Of a stretch of DNA of 39,966 nucleotides, positions 8,646 to 16,193 are shown piece by piece. This DNA comes from JBNJEL01 sp051745835 (GTDB lineage Bacteria; Bacillota; Halanaerobiia; Halobacteroidales; Acetohalobiaceae). The stretch is from NCBI GenBank assembly GCA_051745835.1, contig JBNJEL010000002.1, forward strand, positions 1 through 39,966, read 5' to 3'. The translations under genes and the position numbers were made by a program. The notes under the pieces were generated by a model. That model ran no database searches. It saw only the letters and a list, made by a program, of their open reading frames with translations, and was not told the origin of the DNA. Within the stretch, counting starts at the first letter, position 1. Each line of letters opens with the position of its first letter.

Positions 8646-8662
8646 TGGAGATTTAACAGATT

Positions 8663-8699
8663 AAAGCCTCTTCTTATCTCAATAGGAAGAGGCTTTTTA
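8663..8699 (+). terminator. Riboswitch-controlled intrinsic terminator
   Basis: AAAGCCTCTTC (8663-8673) pairs with GAAGAGGCTTT (8686-8696), followed by T residues. It is mutually exclusive with the antiterminator helix formed by the S-box P1 strand. Confidence 0.95.
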
Positions 8700-8736
8700 T
8701 TATTTTATTAATTAATTTTAAAATGGAGGTAATAAA

Positions 8737-9936
8737 ATGAGCAATCAACAGAATGATAATTTAGGTTTTGAAACTTTATCACTACATGCAGGTTATGATC
8801 CAGATCCAACTACAGGATCACGAGCAGTACCAATTTATCAGACTACTTCTTATGAGTTTGATGATGCAGATCATGCAGCGAGTTTATTTGCTTTGGAAGA
8901 AGAAGGAAATATCTATACTAGAATAGGTAATCCCACTAATGCTGTCTTTGAACAGCGGGTAGCTGCTTTAGAAGGAGGAGAAGCAGGTTTAGCTTTATCA
9001 TCTGGTATGGCAGCAATTAATTTAACAGTATTAACTTTATTGGAAGCTGGCGATGAAATTATATCATCTCGTTCTATTTATGGCGGTAGCTACCATTTAT
9101 TTTCGGAAACATTGCCTAAGTATGGAATTGAGACTAACTTTGTAGCACCTGATGATCTTGATGAGTGGGAAGCTGCCATTAATGAAAATACAAAGATGGT
9201 ATATTTAGAATCACCAGGTAACCCACTATTAGATATTGTTGATATTCAAGCTGTTTCTAAGTTAGCTCACCAACACGATCTAACGGTTGTAGTAGATAAT
9301 ACCTTCAATACTCCTTACTTATTAAAGCCTTTAGATTTAGGGGCTGACGTGGTTATTCACTCAGCAACTAAGTATATTGGTGGACACGGTAATTCAATCG
9401 GCGGAATAGTAATCAGTAATGAAGATCTTATTTTTGAGATGAGAACTGAAGGTTATCGCGATACTGGGCCAGCCTTAAGTCCAATGAACTCTTGGCTCTT
9501 TATTCAAGGTTTAGAGACATTATCACTTAGAATGGAGCGTCATTGTGAGAATGCACAGCAGGTAGCTGAGTGGTTAGAAGAACATCCACAAGTTAATTGG
9601 GTTAGATATCCTGGCTTAGAGAGTCATCCGCATCATGAGTTAGCTACTAAGCAACATAGTAAAGGATTCGGCGGTATGGTCTGCTTTGGAATTGAAGGTG
9701 GCTTTGAAGCTGGCAAGGATTTGATTAATAATGTTGAACTATGTACTCTATTAGCTAATGTAGGAGATACTAGATCATTAATTATTCATCCAGCTTCCAC
9801 AACTCATGAACAGTTATCTGAGGAAGAGTTAGAAGAAGTAGGAATTACTGAGGATTTAATTAGAATTTCTGTAGGAATTGAGAATGTAGAAGATATTATT
9901 GCTGATCTTGAACAGGCTTTTGATCAAGTTAGATAA
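8737..9936 (+). CDS. metY: O-acetylhomoserine sulfhydrylase (homocysteine synthase)
   Basis: A 399-residue PLP enzyme of the Cys/Met metabolism family. It probably converts O-acetylhomoserine plus sulfide to homocysteine. Signatures are FETLSLHAGYDPDPTTGSR at the N-terminus, YTRIGNPT near 67, SSGMAAI, YGGSY, VVDNTFNTPYL, and SATKYIGGHG with the Schiff-base lysine near residue 211. It is slightly shorter than typical MetY (about 425), so methionine gamma-lyase or cystathionine gamma-synthase activity cannot be excluded. The neighbouring metX, which makes O-acetylhomoserine, and the SAM riboswitch strongly favour direct sulfhydrylation. Confidence 0.92.
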   Translation: MSNQQNDNLGFETLSLHAGYDPDPTTGSRAVPIYQTTSYEFDDADHAASLFALEEEGNIYTRIGNPTNAVFEQRVAALEGGEAGLALSSGMAAINLTVLTLLEAGDEIISSRSIYGGSYHLFSETLPKYGIETNFVAPDDLDEWEAAINENTKMVYLESPGNPLLDIVDIQAVSKLAHQHDLTVVVDNTFNTPYLLKPLDLGADVVIHSATKYIGGHGNSIGGIVISNEDLIFEMRTEGYRDTGPALSPMNSWLFIQGLETLSLRMERHCENAQQVAEWLEEHPQVNWVRYPGLESHPHHELATKQHSKGFGGMVCFGIEGGFEAGKDLINNVELCTLLANVGDTRSLIIHPASTTHEQLSEEELEEVGITEDLIRISVGIENVEDIIADLEQAFDQVR

Positions 9937-9970
9937 AGTAGCTGATGTTGCTAGGAAAGGAGGGAGTAGG

Positions 9971-11119
9971 ATGAGTATTTCTAGTAATCACTCAGATAAG
10001 ATTGATGATGGTGGGGTAGGATTAGTTGAAGAAGAAAACTTAACACTATTTGACCAAGATAATAAGATGCAGTTAGAGTCAGGAGCAAAGTTAGGGCCAA
10101 TTGATGTTACTTATGAGACTTATGGTCAATTGAATGCTGCTCGTGATAATGTGATTTTAATCTGTCATCACTTAACAGCCAGTGCTCATGCTGCTGGCTG
10201 GTACAGCTCCAAAGATAAGAAACCTGGATTTTGGAATGAATTAATTGGTCCGGATCGAGCTATTGATACTAATCAATATTATGTAATTTGTACTAATGTT
10301 TTAGGTAGCTGTTATGGGACAACAGGTCCCGCTTCTATTAATCCTGCTACAGGAAAAGAATATGGATTAGATTTTCCGGTAATTACAATTGGAGATATGG
10401 TGAATTTACAGAAGGCAGTTTTAGATGAGTTACAGATAAATCGATTAGCAGCAGTAATTGGTGGTTCTTTAGGAGGAATGCAGGTTCTTAAATGGGCAGT
10501 TGAATATCCAGAATATATAGATAAGATAGTGCCAATTGGTACTGCTGGACGTTTAAAAGCTCAGACTATTGCTTATAATCAAGTAGCTATGGAGGCAGTA
10601 AAAAATGATCCAGCGTGGCAGAATGGTAATTATTATAATTCCAATTCTAAACCTAAAGATGGTATGGCTTTAGCACGTAAAATAGGAATTATAACATTTA
10701 GAAGTCCAAAGTCTTTTCAAACAAGATTTGGTAGAAAGAGAAAGAAAAAAAGCTTAGAGTATTCACTTGGTAATCAATTTGAAATTAATAGTTATTTAAA
10801 TTATCAGGGTCAGAAATTTGTAAATCGTTTTGATGCTAACTCCTTTCTTTATTTATCTAAGGCAATGGATTTATATAATATTAGTAAAGATTATAAGTCA
10901 TTTATTGATGCATTAGAGCGTATCAAATCAGAGGTGCTATTAATTACTATTAATTCTGATCAACTATTTCCACCACAAGAATCTGAAGAAATAATAACAG
11001 GATTAAGAGAAGTAGGAGGAGTAGTTAAACATCATCAATTAGATTCTATTATTGGTCATGATGCTTTCTTAGTAGAATTTGATCAATTAAAAGAACCAAT
11101 TAAAAAATTTTTAACTTAA
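9971..11119 (+). CDS. metX: Homoserine O-acetyltransferase
   Basis: An alpha/beta-hydrolase-fold enzyme of 382 residues that acetylates homoserine with acetyl-CoA, providing the substrate of MetY. Visible are the oxyanion region ILICHHLTASAHAAG, the NVLGSCYGTTGPAS block, the nucleophile elbow GGSLGGMQVL, the acid in NSDQLFPP and the catalytic His in IGHDAFLVE near the C-terminus. The longer frame opening at 9899 overlaps metY. AAAGGAGGG just before 9971 selects the ATG there, 34 bases after the metY stop. The two genes form the SAM-regulated methionine operon. Confidence 0.95.
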   Translation: MSISSNHSDKIDDGGVGLVEEENLTLFDQDNKMQLESGAKLGPIDVTYETYGQLNAARDNVILICHHLTASAHAAGWYSSKDKKPGFWNELIGPDRAIDTNQYYVICTNVLGSCYGTTGPASINPATGKEYGLDFPVITIGDMVNLQKAVLDELQINRLAAVIGGSLGGMQVLKWAVEYPEYIDKIVPIGTAGRLKAQTIAYNQVAMEAVKNDPAWQNGNYYNSNSKPKDGMALARKIGIITFRSPKSFQTRFGRKRKKKSLEYSLGNQFEINSYLNYQGQKFVNRFDANSFLYLSKAMDLYNISKDYKSFIDALERIKSEVLLITINSDQLFPPQESEEIITGLREVGGVVKHHQLDSIIGHDAFLVEFDQLKEPIKKFLT

Positions 11120-11124
11120 GATTT

Positions 11125-11152
11125 AAGATCGGATTAACTTCCGGTCTTTTTT
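11125..11152 (+). terminator. Intrinsic terminator after metX
   Basis: AAGATCGG pairs with CCGGTCTT (one G-U pair) around an 8-base loop and is followed by a T run. Confidence 0.85.
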
Positions 11153-11203
11153 GATTGAGAAAATAGTTTATAATTACTTAGTCACTTATGACTTAAAACA
11201 AAT

Positions 11204-11237
11204 AAAAAAAGTTCCCCCACAAAACAGTAGAGGAACT
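11204..11237 (-). terminator. Intrinsic terminator of the minus-strand AIRS/ECF operon
   Basis: On the minus strand, AGTTCCTCTAC (11237-11227) pairs with GTGGGGGAACT (11220-11210), with two G-U pairs, followed by a T run to 11204. Confidence 0.9.
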
Positions 11238-11241
11238 AAAA

Positions 11242-12231
11242 TTAATTATTAGCTAAAAAATTCCATAATTCATCCTCGGGAGCTTCTGTAAGTTCAATAT
11301 TTTGTTCTTTAGTAACTACTATTCTATCTTCAGCAGTAATTTCTCCAATAATACTACATTTAATTCCACTATCATCTAGTGTTTTTGCTAAATCTTCCCC
11401 ACAATCTGTAGTTAAAATCATCATTCCTGAACCAATTAATTGATAAGGATTAATGTTTAAAGTTTCAGTAATTGCTATAGTAGCAGGATGAAGAGGAATA
11501 TCAGCTTGATTAATTTTAAAACCAACTTCAGCAGCTTCAGTTAATTCAAATAAAGAACCATATAAACCGCCTTCTGTAACATCATGCATTGCATTTACCT
11601 TTTCTTCTGCTCCAATTAATCCTTCTGGAATTACACTGATTTGAGAAATTAAATTTTGTGCTTCTAATAATAAATCTTGATCAACACCTAAAGATAATAA
11701 TTTATTATAATAATCCGTAGCAAGAATAGAAGTCCCTTCTAAACCTGTCCATTTAGTAACGATAATCTGATCTCCCACTTGAGCTCCAGAAGAAGTAACA
11801 AAATCTTCTTTAGTTGTTTTACCAATAGCTGTACAAGAGATTAAAGGTTTATTAACAGCGTCAGTAACTTCAGTATGTCCACCTAAAATATCAATTTCTA
11901 AATCTTGAACCGCCTGATTAATATCTTGAGTAATAGCAATAACATCATCTTTAGTTAAATGTGGAGGTATTAGCAGAGATTGTTGAATGCCGATTGGTTG
12001 AGCACCATTAGCTGCAATATCATTACAAGATACATTAACTGCTAAACTGCCGATTCCATCTTGAGTACCAGTAATAGGATCAGTAGACATGACTGCAACA
12101 TAATCCCCAAAATCTATAACTGCTGAATCCTCTCCAATCTCTGGTTTAACCAGTATATCTTGATTATTAACTGAAATTTGATCTAAAATTAAATTTTTTA
12201 AGTTATTAATATTAAGTTTACCAGCCTTCAA
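11242..12231 (-). CDS. HypE/ThiL-type AIR synthase-related protein
   Basis: A PurM/AIR-synthase superfamily ATP-binding protein of about 329 residues. The N-terminal half has GEDSAVIDFG with the nucleotide/Mg aspartate, STDPITG, and LAVNVSCNDIAANGAQPIG. GGHTEVT and HDVTEGGLYGSL follow, as in HypE-like proteins. True HypE ends in PRIC, which carries the thiocarboxamide; this protein ends NFLANN, and no hyp genes are nearby, so hydrogenase maturation is unlikely. The superfamily also includes ThiL kinases, and thiamine genes lie 1-2 kb away. GAGGTG at 12243-12238 best fits a TTG start at 12231; GTG or ATG up to 12240 are alternatives. It follows an ECF S component by 15 bases. Confidence 0.8.
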   Translation of the reverse strand: MKAGKLNINNLKNLILDQISVNNQDILVKPEIGEDSAVIDFGDYVAVMSTDPITGTQDGIGSLAVNVSCNDIAANGAQPIGIQQSLLIPPHLTKDDVIAITQDINQAVQDLEIDILGGHTEVTDAVNKPLISCTAIGKTTKEDFVTSSGAQVGDQIIVTKWTGLEGTSILATDYYNKLLSLGVDQDLLLEAQNLISQISVIPEGLIGAEEKVNAMHDVTEGGLYGSLFELTEAAEVGFKINQADIPLHPATIAITETLNINPYQLIGSGMMILTTDCGEDLAKTLDDSGIKCSIIGEITAEDRIVVTKEQNIELTEAPEDELWNFLANN

Positions 12232-12246
12232 AACCATCACCTCTTC

Positions 12247-12762
12247 TTAATTCTTTAAATAATGTAGCATATCACTTCTTAATATAGCAAAAATAATAGG
12301 AAAAGCAATTACTGCTCCACTAATTGCTTGAATTATATTACCTGGAATATTACTAAGTGGAACATGAAAGCTATTTTTGACAATTACACCAAATAGATAA
12401 TATCCTAAGATCATCCAGCTTCCTCCTACTAATGTTGCTATAATATCTTTAATAGTTAAAGAATCATCACGTTGACTATCATAAGCTATCTTACCGATTA
12501 TTAAACCTTCTATTCCCTTAATGATTAGAGATGGCACTGCCCAAGCAGCATAACCTGAAAATAGATCAGCTAAAGCAGAACCTAGACCGCCAGCTATTAA
12601 TCCAAACTTCCAACCAAATAAGATAGAAGATAAATAAATCATGCTATCTCCTAAATGTAGATAACCATTATTAGTCGGTAGCGGTACTTTAATTGACATG
12701 GTAGCTACAGCAACTAAAGCTGTTAATAGCCCTCCTAAAGCTATTTTTTTAGTTTGATTCAT
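12247..12762 (-). CDS. ECF transporter S component
   Basis: A 171-residue integral membrane protein with about five or six helices. The pattern fits vitamin-binding S components: KIALGGLLTALVAVATM, the YLHLGDSMIYLSS region, and GLIAGGLGSALADLFSGYAAWAVPS, then LIIKGIEGLI. Similar proteins (ECF-ribofla_trS, HMP-type) bring in a vitamin or precursor together with shared EcfA-EcfA'-EcfT, not encoded here. The substrate cannot be read from sequence; the nearby thiT and thiN make a thiamine precursor such as hydroxymethylpyrimidine plausible. It is the first gene of a two-gene operon with the AIRS-like protein. I saw no TPP or FMN riboswitch in its short leader. Confidence 0.85.
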   Translation of the reverse strand: MNQTKKIALGGLLTALVAVATMSIKVPLPTNNGYLHLGDSMIYLSSILFGWKFGLIAGGLGSALADLFSGYAAWAVPSLIIKGIEGLIIGKIAYDSQRDDSLTIKDIIATLVGGSWMILGYYLFGVIVKNSFHVPLSNIPGNIIQAISGAVIAFPIIFAILRSDMLHYLKN

Positions 12763-12953
12763 AGTTGAAATCCTCCCTATATTAATAATTGAATTGATAG
12801 TACATTCATAACTCCACTAAAAATTATATCACTTGTTAGTAATAAAAAAAACCTTTTTGTAAAATTTATTAATTTAGATTTATCTACTAGTATGAAATTG
12901 AGTTAAATTAACATCATAATATTAAACTATTAAGAGTAAAAGGAGGAGATTAG

Positions 12954-13211
12954 ATGTCAATGAAGTCCCATGTACACTGTACAGTTGATAACTGTAAGTG
13001 GTTTCAAGAGCCTAATTTATGTATAGCTGAAAAATTACTAATTGTAAGTGATGAATTTGCACAAGATCTGCCTAATGAGATTGATGTAGCAGAGACTAAT
13101 CAGATCGTTAATGATAAAGGTTACTCACCAGTTAGTGACTGCGCTCAAAGTTGTTGTAAGACTTTTGTTCCACGTGATGATTATGACGCGGGATTAGGAG
13201 GTAGCAAATAA
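12954..13211 (+). CDS. DUF1540 domain protein
   Basis: An 85-residue Cys-rich protein. The pattern HVHCTVDNCKWFQEPNLCIAEKLLI near the N-terminus, together with SDCAQSCCKTFVPRD near the C-terminus, is typical of DUF1540, a small presumed metal-binding domain common in Firmicutes. Function is unknown. There is no membrane segment. AAAGGAGGAG lies at a good distance before the ATG. Confidence 0.85.
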   Translation: MSMKSHVHCTVDNCKWFQEPNLCIAEKLLIVSDEFAQDLPNEIDVAETNQIVNDKGYSPVSDCAQSCCKTFVPRDDYDAGLGGSK

Positions 13212-13221
13212 AGCTCTTATC

Positions 13222-13250
13222 TTGCAAGCTGAAATTTGATCTGCTATAAT
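13222..13250 (+). promoter_or_regulatory. Sigma-A promoter upstream of thiT
   Basis: TTGCAA (13222-13227), a 17-base spacer and a consensus TATAAT (13245-13250). The predicted start is near 13257, only about 17 bases before a strong terminator hairpin. Confidence 0.8.
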
Positions 13251-13273
13251 CTTTATAAACAGAGTTAACTTTT

Positions 13274-13303
13274 AAGCACAGCTCAATTGAGTTGTGCTTT
13301 TTT
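13274..13303 (+). terminator. Terminator hairpin between DUF1540 gene and thiT
   Basis: AAGCACAGCTC (13274-13284), loop AATT, GAGTTGTGCTT (13289-13299), then a T run. It can end the DUF1540 transcript. It also lies between the promoter at 13222-13250 and thiT, so it may act as an attenuator. Confidence 0.92.
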
Positions 13304-13320
13304 ATGAGAGGTGATAATAG

Positions 13321-13872
13321 TTGGAGAGTCAAAAAATTAAAGAGTTATCTGAATTAGGAATTGCATTAGCATTAGCTACTATTTTAAATTTTATTAAAGT
13401 CTATGAACTGCCCCAAGGTGGTTCGGTGTCATTAGAGATGGTTCCTATCTTCTTTATTGCTTTGCGTTGGGGAGTAAAACAGGGAATAACATTAGGTATT
13501 CTATACGGCAGCTTACAATTAATATTAGGTGCTAAGATCTATTATCCACTACAAGCAATTTTAGATTACCCATTGGCATTTGGTAGTTTAGGAGTTGCTG
13601 GTGTTATACATAATGTTTTTGCAGAGATTGATAAAAGTCTAAAAGAGTTAATATTAGTAAGTATCAGTATTCTATTTGCTGGTAGCTTAAGATTAATTAT
13701 TCATACAGTATCAGGAGTAATCTTCTTTGCTGAATATGCTCCTGAGAGTCAAAATCCGTGGTTCTATTCTATTGGTTATAATCTTAGCTATATGTTACCG
13801 GAGATTATGATTACAGTTGTAATTATGATAATATTATTAAGAAGTTCAGTTGATCTAATTGATTTAAGATAG
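13321..13872 (+). CDS. thiT: ECF thiamine transporter S component ThiT
   Basis: A 183-residue, six-helix membrane protein matching the ThiT family: GIALALATILNFIKVYELPQ, GGSVSLEMVPIFFIALRWG (the segment that contributes to thiamine binding), ILYGSLQLILG, and DYPLAFGSLGVAG. The C-terminal half contains NPWFYSIGYNLSYMLPE. ThiT binds thiamine outside the cell and docks on the shared ECF energising module. It starts with TTG behind GAGGTGAT. thiN follows 15 bases downstream, coupling uptake to pyrophosphorylation. No THI-box (TPP) riboswitch is visible in the leader. Confidence 0.92.
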   Translation: MESQKIKELSELGIALALATILNFIKVYELPQGGSVSLEMVPIFFIALRWGVKQGITLGILYGSLQLILGAKIYYPLQAILDYPLAFGSLGVAGVIHNVFAEIDKSLKELILVSISILFAGSLRLIIHTVSGVIFFAEYAPESQNPWFYSIGYNLSYMLPEIMITVVIMIILLRSSVDLIDLR

Positions 13873-13887
13873 ACAGGAGAGTATAAA

Positions 13888-14544
13888 ATGAGACGAGCAG
13901 TTATATTTTTAAATGGTAGATTAAGCGGAACTGATAAGTTTTATATTAGCCAACTACAAGAAGAAGATTTTATTATTGCAGTTGATGGAGGTACAGATTA
14001 TGCCTATCAATTAGGAGTAAACCCCGATTTGATCTGTGGTGATCTAGACTCGATATCTAATCAAGTTCTTAAATTTTATCGCTCCCAAGAGAATATAGAG
14101 TGGCAGCAACATCCTTGTTGTAAAGATAAAACTGATGCTGAATTGGCTTTAGAAACCGCTATTACTAAAGGATATCGCGATATAGTTATCTATGCTGCTG
14201 TAGGTGCTAGAATAGATCATACGTTAGCTAATTTATATCTTTTAGAGAAGTTAGACCAACCTAATCTAAGAATTAAGTTAATTTCTGCTAATGAAAGAAT
14301 AGAATTAATTACAGATGAAAGAATAATTAATAACTTAGCAGATAAAACAGTTTCATTATTACCGATTACCGACCAAGTAACAGGAGTTAGCTTATACGGA
14401 TTTAAATATGAGTTATCTAATCAGACTATTAATCGCGGAGAAACACTAGGAATTAGCAATATTATTACTAATCAACGAGCTGTGATTGAAGTAAATCAAG
14501 GCAAGATAATGATGATTATCAATTTAGGAACTGAAGATAGATAG
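13888..14544 (+). CDS. thiN: Thiamine pyrophosphokinase
   Basis: A 218-residue enzyme that transfers pyrophosphate from ATP to thiamine, giving TPP, the cofactor used by the pyruvate oxidoreductase at the start of the window. Family signatures: AVDGGTDYAYQLGVNPDLICGD then LDSI (substrate and Mg site, about 32-55), KDKTDAELAL near 86, and YAAVGARIDHTLANL near 110. The C-terminal beta-domain contains SLLPI and INRGETLGISN. It forms an operon with thiT. Confidence 0.95.
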   Translation: MRRAVIFLNGRLSGTDKFYISQLQEEDFIIAVDGGTDYAYQLGVNPDLICGDLDSISNQVLKFYRSQENIEWQQHPCCKDKTDAELALETAITKGYRDIVIYAAVGARIDHTLANLYLLEKLDQPNLRIKLISANERIELITDERIINNLADKTVSLLPITDQVTGVSLYGFKYELSNQTINRGETLGISNIITNQRAVIEVNQGKIMMIINLGTEDR

Positions 14545-14558
14545 TTGACTTTATTAAG

Positions 14559-14604
14559 TTGACGTTATTAATAGGATATATTATAATTTTAATAGAATAT
14601 TCTA
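14559..14604 (+). promoter_or_regulatory. Promoter and candidate ArsR operator
   Basis: TTGACG (14559-14564), a 17-base spacer and TATAAT (14582-14587). A perfect 12-bp palindrome, TAGAATATTCTA (14593-14604), lies at the expected transcription start, where an autorepressing ArsR dimer would block initiation. Confidence 0.75.
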
Positions 14605-14645
14605 ATATAATTATTTTTTGTGATAAGTAAAGGGTGAATTGAGGT

Positions 14646-14960
14646 ATGTCTACATTAATTAGCAAATTAAAGAGTGAACTATTTAAGGCTTTAGCTCATC
14701 CAACAAGAATTCAAATTTTGAACTTACTAGAAGAGGGAGAGTTATGTGTTTGTGAAATTTATGAGGATTTAGAACTAAACCAGTCCAATATTTCACAACA
14801 TTTAAAGGTCTTAAAGGATCAAGATTTAGTGGAGAGTCGTAAAGAAGGAGTTAAAGTTTTATATCAGATTAAGGATGAAGAAGTGATGAGGTTATTGAAC
14901 TCAGCGGAAAAATTATTAATTAAACAGATTAATGAAACTAAGTTGGCTTTAGAGGAGTAA
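14646..14960 (+). CDS. ArsR/SmtB family transcriptional regulator
   Basis: A 104-residue winged-helix repressor. The core LFKALAHPTRIQILNLL is followed by GELCVCEIYEDLELNQSNIS and QHLKVLKDQDLV (recognition helix), then the wing. The ELCVCEI segment carries the paired cysteines used for As(III)-type metal or thiol sensing in ArsR proteins. It probably represses its own promoter through the palindrome at 14593. It is followed after 23 bases by a mini-thioredoxin. In many anaerobes the pair is accompanied by a permease, which is missing here. Confidence 0.92.
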   Translation: MSTLISKLKSELFKALAHPTRIQILNLLEEGELCVCEIYEDLELNQSNISQHLKVLKDQDLVESRKEGVKVLYQIKDEEVMRLLNSAEKLLIKQINETKLALEE

Positions 14961-14983
14961 TAAATTAATCAGGAGGAGATAAA

Positions 14984-15223
14984 ATGGAGATTAAAGTTTA
15001 TGGTACAGGTTGTCAGAAGTGTACTAAATTATATGATATAGTAACAGAAGTAGTAGAGGAGTTAGATGTAGATGTTAAAGTAAATAAAGTGCAGGATATG
15101 GCGGATATTACATCAGCCGGCATTATGTCACTTCCGGGATTAGGAATTAATGGAGAGGTTAAGATTAAAGGAAGAGTTCCTAGTTCATCCGAAATTAAGG
15201 AGTTAATTGAAGCAGAATTATAA
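14984..15223 (+). CDS. Thioredoxin-like redox-active disulfide protein
   Basis: A 79-residue mini-thioredoxin with the active-site motif GTGCQKCTKL (Cys-Gln-Lys-Cys, about 10-13) and the cis-proline region IMSLPGLGINGEVKIKGRVPS. It resembles the 'redox-active disulfide protein 2' family that is often linked with ArsR regulators and membrane permeases in anaerobes. It is probably a cytosolic thiol-disulfide carrier. It is cotranscribed with the ArsR gene and ended by a strong terminator. Confidence 0.9.
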   Translation: MEIKVYGTGCQKCTKLYDIVTEVVEELDVDVKVNKVQDMADITSAGIMSLPGLGINGEVKIKGRVPSSSEIKELIEAEL

Positions 15224-15238
15224 TTAATATTTTATTAG

Positions 15239-15268
15239 AGCCGTCCGCATGGACGGCTTTTTATTTTT
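15239..15268 (+). terminator. Intrinsic terminator after the mini-thioredoxin
   Basis: AGCCGTCC (15239-15246), loop GCAT, GGACGGCT (15251-15258), then a T-rich tract. Confidence 0.95.
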
Positions 15269-15376
15269 TTACTTATCTGTTAGGTAAATCACAGAAGTTT
15301 TAGTCTAAAAGTAGTATTATATAGACAGAGTTAAGAAAATGATAATTAATAAATTTTAATAGATAAAGGAGAGATA

Positions 15377-16072
15377 ATGATGAAAAAGAGATCAGTAATT
15401 GAAATTGATCGTGATAAGTGTGTAGGATGTGGAAATTGTACGGTAAATTGTGAACAAGGAGCTTTACAGATTGTGGATGGTAAAGCAGAATTAATTAGTG
15501 AACATTTCTGTGATGGATTAGGTAACTGTATTGGGGATTGTCCGACAGGAGCATTAGAGATTAAGGAACGTGAAGCTAAAGAATTCAAAGGTAAAGATGA
15601 AAAGGCAGATGATAATCACAAGCACTCTAGCGGTTGTCCAGGTAGCAAGATGATGGAATTACAAAAAAATAAAACTACAGATCAAGATGAAGATAAAGAG
15701 ATAGAATCTCAATTACAGAACTGGCCCATTCAGATTAATTTATTACCACCAAAAGCCCCTTATTTTGATGATGCTGATCTGTTAATTATAGCTGATTGTG
15801 TTGCAGGAGCATATGGTAACTTTCAGCAGGATTTAGTATCTGGAAGAGTAGTAGCGATGGGCTGTCCTAAGTTAGATGACTCTGCATCATATATAGATAA
15901 ATTAGCTGCTATCTTTGCTAATAATGATTTAAAGAGCATAACTGTAGCACGAATGGAAGTTCCTTGTTGTGGCGGCTTAGTACGTATCGTACAGCAAGCT
16001 TTAGAACAAGCAAATATTGACTTAGACTTTACAACTAAAGCAATCGGAGTAAATGGTAAATTAAAAGAATAA
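15377..16072 (+). CDS. 4Fe-4S dicluster ferredoxin-like protein with Cys-rich C-terminal domain
   Basis: A 231-residue protein. Residues about 8-62 form a two-cluster ferredoxin domain: CVGCGNCTVNCEQGAL, then a second set in FCDGLGNCIGDCPTGAL. A charged linker contains HKHSSGCPGSKM. The C-terminal half has further cysteines: IADCVAGAYG, AMGCPKLDD and EVPCCGGL, the last resembling CCG-type cluster ligands. Such proteins are often called simply 4Fe-4S binding proteins in anaerobes and can accompany Crp/Fnr regulators of the HcpR type. It is probably a cytosolic electron carrier or redox sensor. Two adjacent ATG codons are possible starts. A Crp/Fnr gene follows. Confidence 0.82.
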   Translation: MMKKRSVIEIDRDKCVGCGNCTVNCEQGALQIVDGKAELISEHFCDGLGNCIGDCPTGALEIKEREAKEFKGKDEKADDNHKHSSGCPGSKMMELQKNKTTDQDEDKEIESQLQNWPIQINLLPPKAPYFDDADLLIIADCVAGAYGNFQQDLVSGRVVAMGCPKLDDSASYIDKLAAIFANNDLKSITVARMEVPCCGGLVRIVQQALEQANIDLDFTTKAIGVNGKLKE

Positions 16073-16078
16073 TTACTG

Positions 16079-16114
16079 TAGACCTGCTCTTATAAGGAGT
16101 TAGGTCTATTTTTT
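16079..16114 (+). terminator. Intrinsic terminator after the 4Fe-4S protein
   Basis: TAGACCT...CTC pairs with GAG...AGGTCTA with a small bulge, followed by TTTTTTATT. Confidence 0.8.
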
Positions 16115-16193
16115 ATTAAGCAGGAGAAAGTACTTTGTTAGTGTAATAAGTATAAATAGAAGTTAGGATTAATTAACAAGGAGGCTAAATTAC

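Noticed and set aside
13132..13332. Minus-strand frame of 66 codons across the thiT leader
   Set aside because: It crosses the terminator, promoter and the end of the DUF1540 gene in antisense and has no ribosome-binding site or family resemblance.
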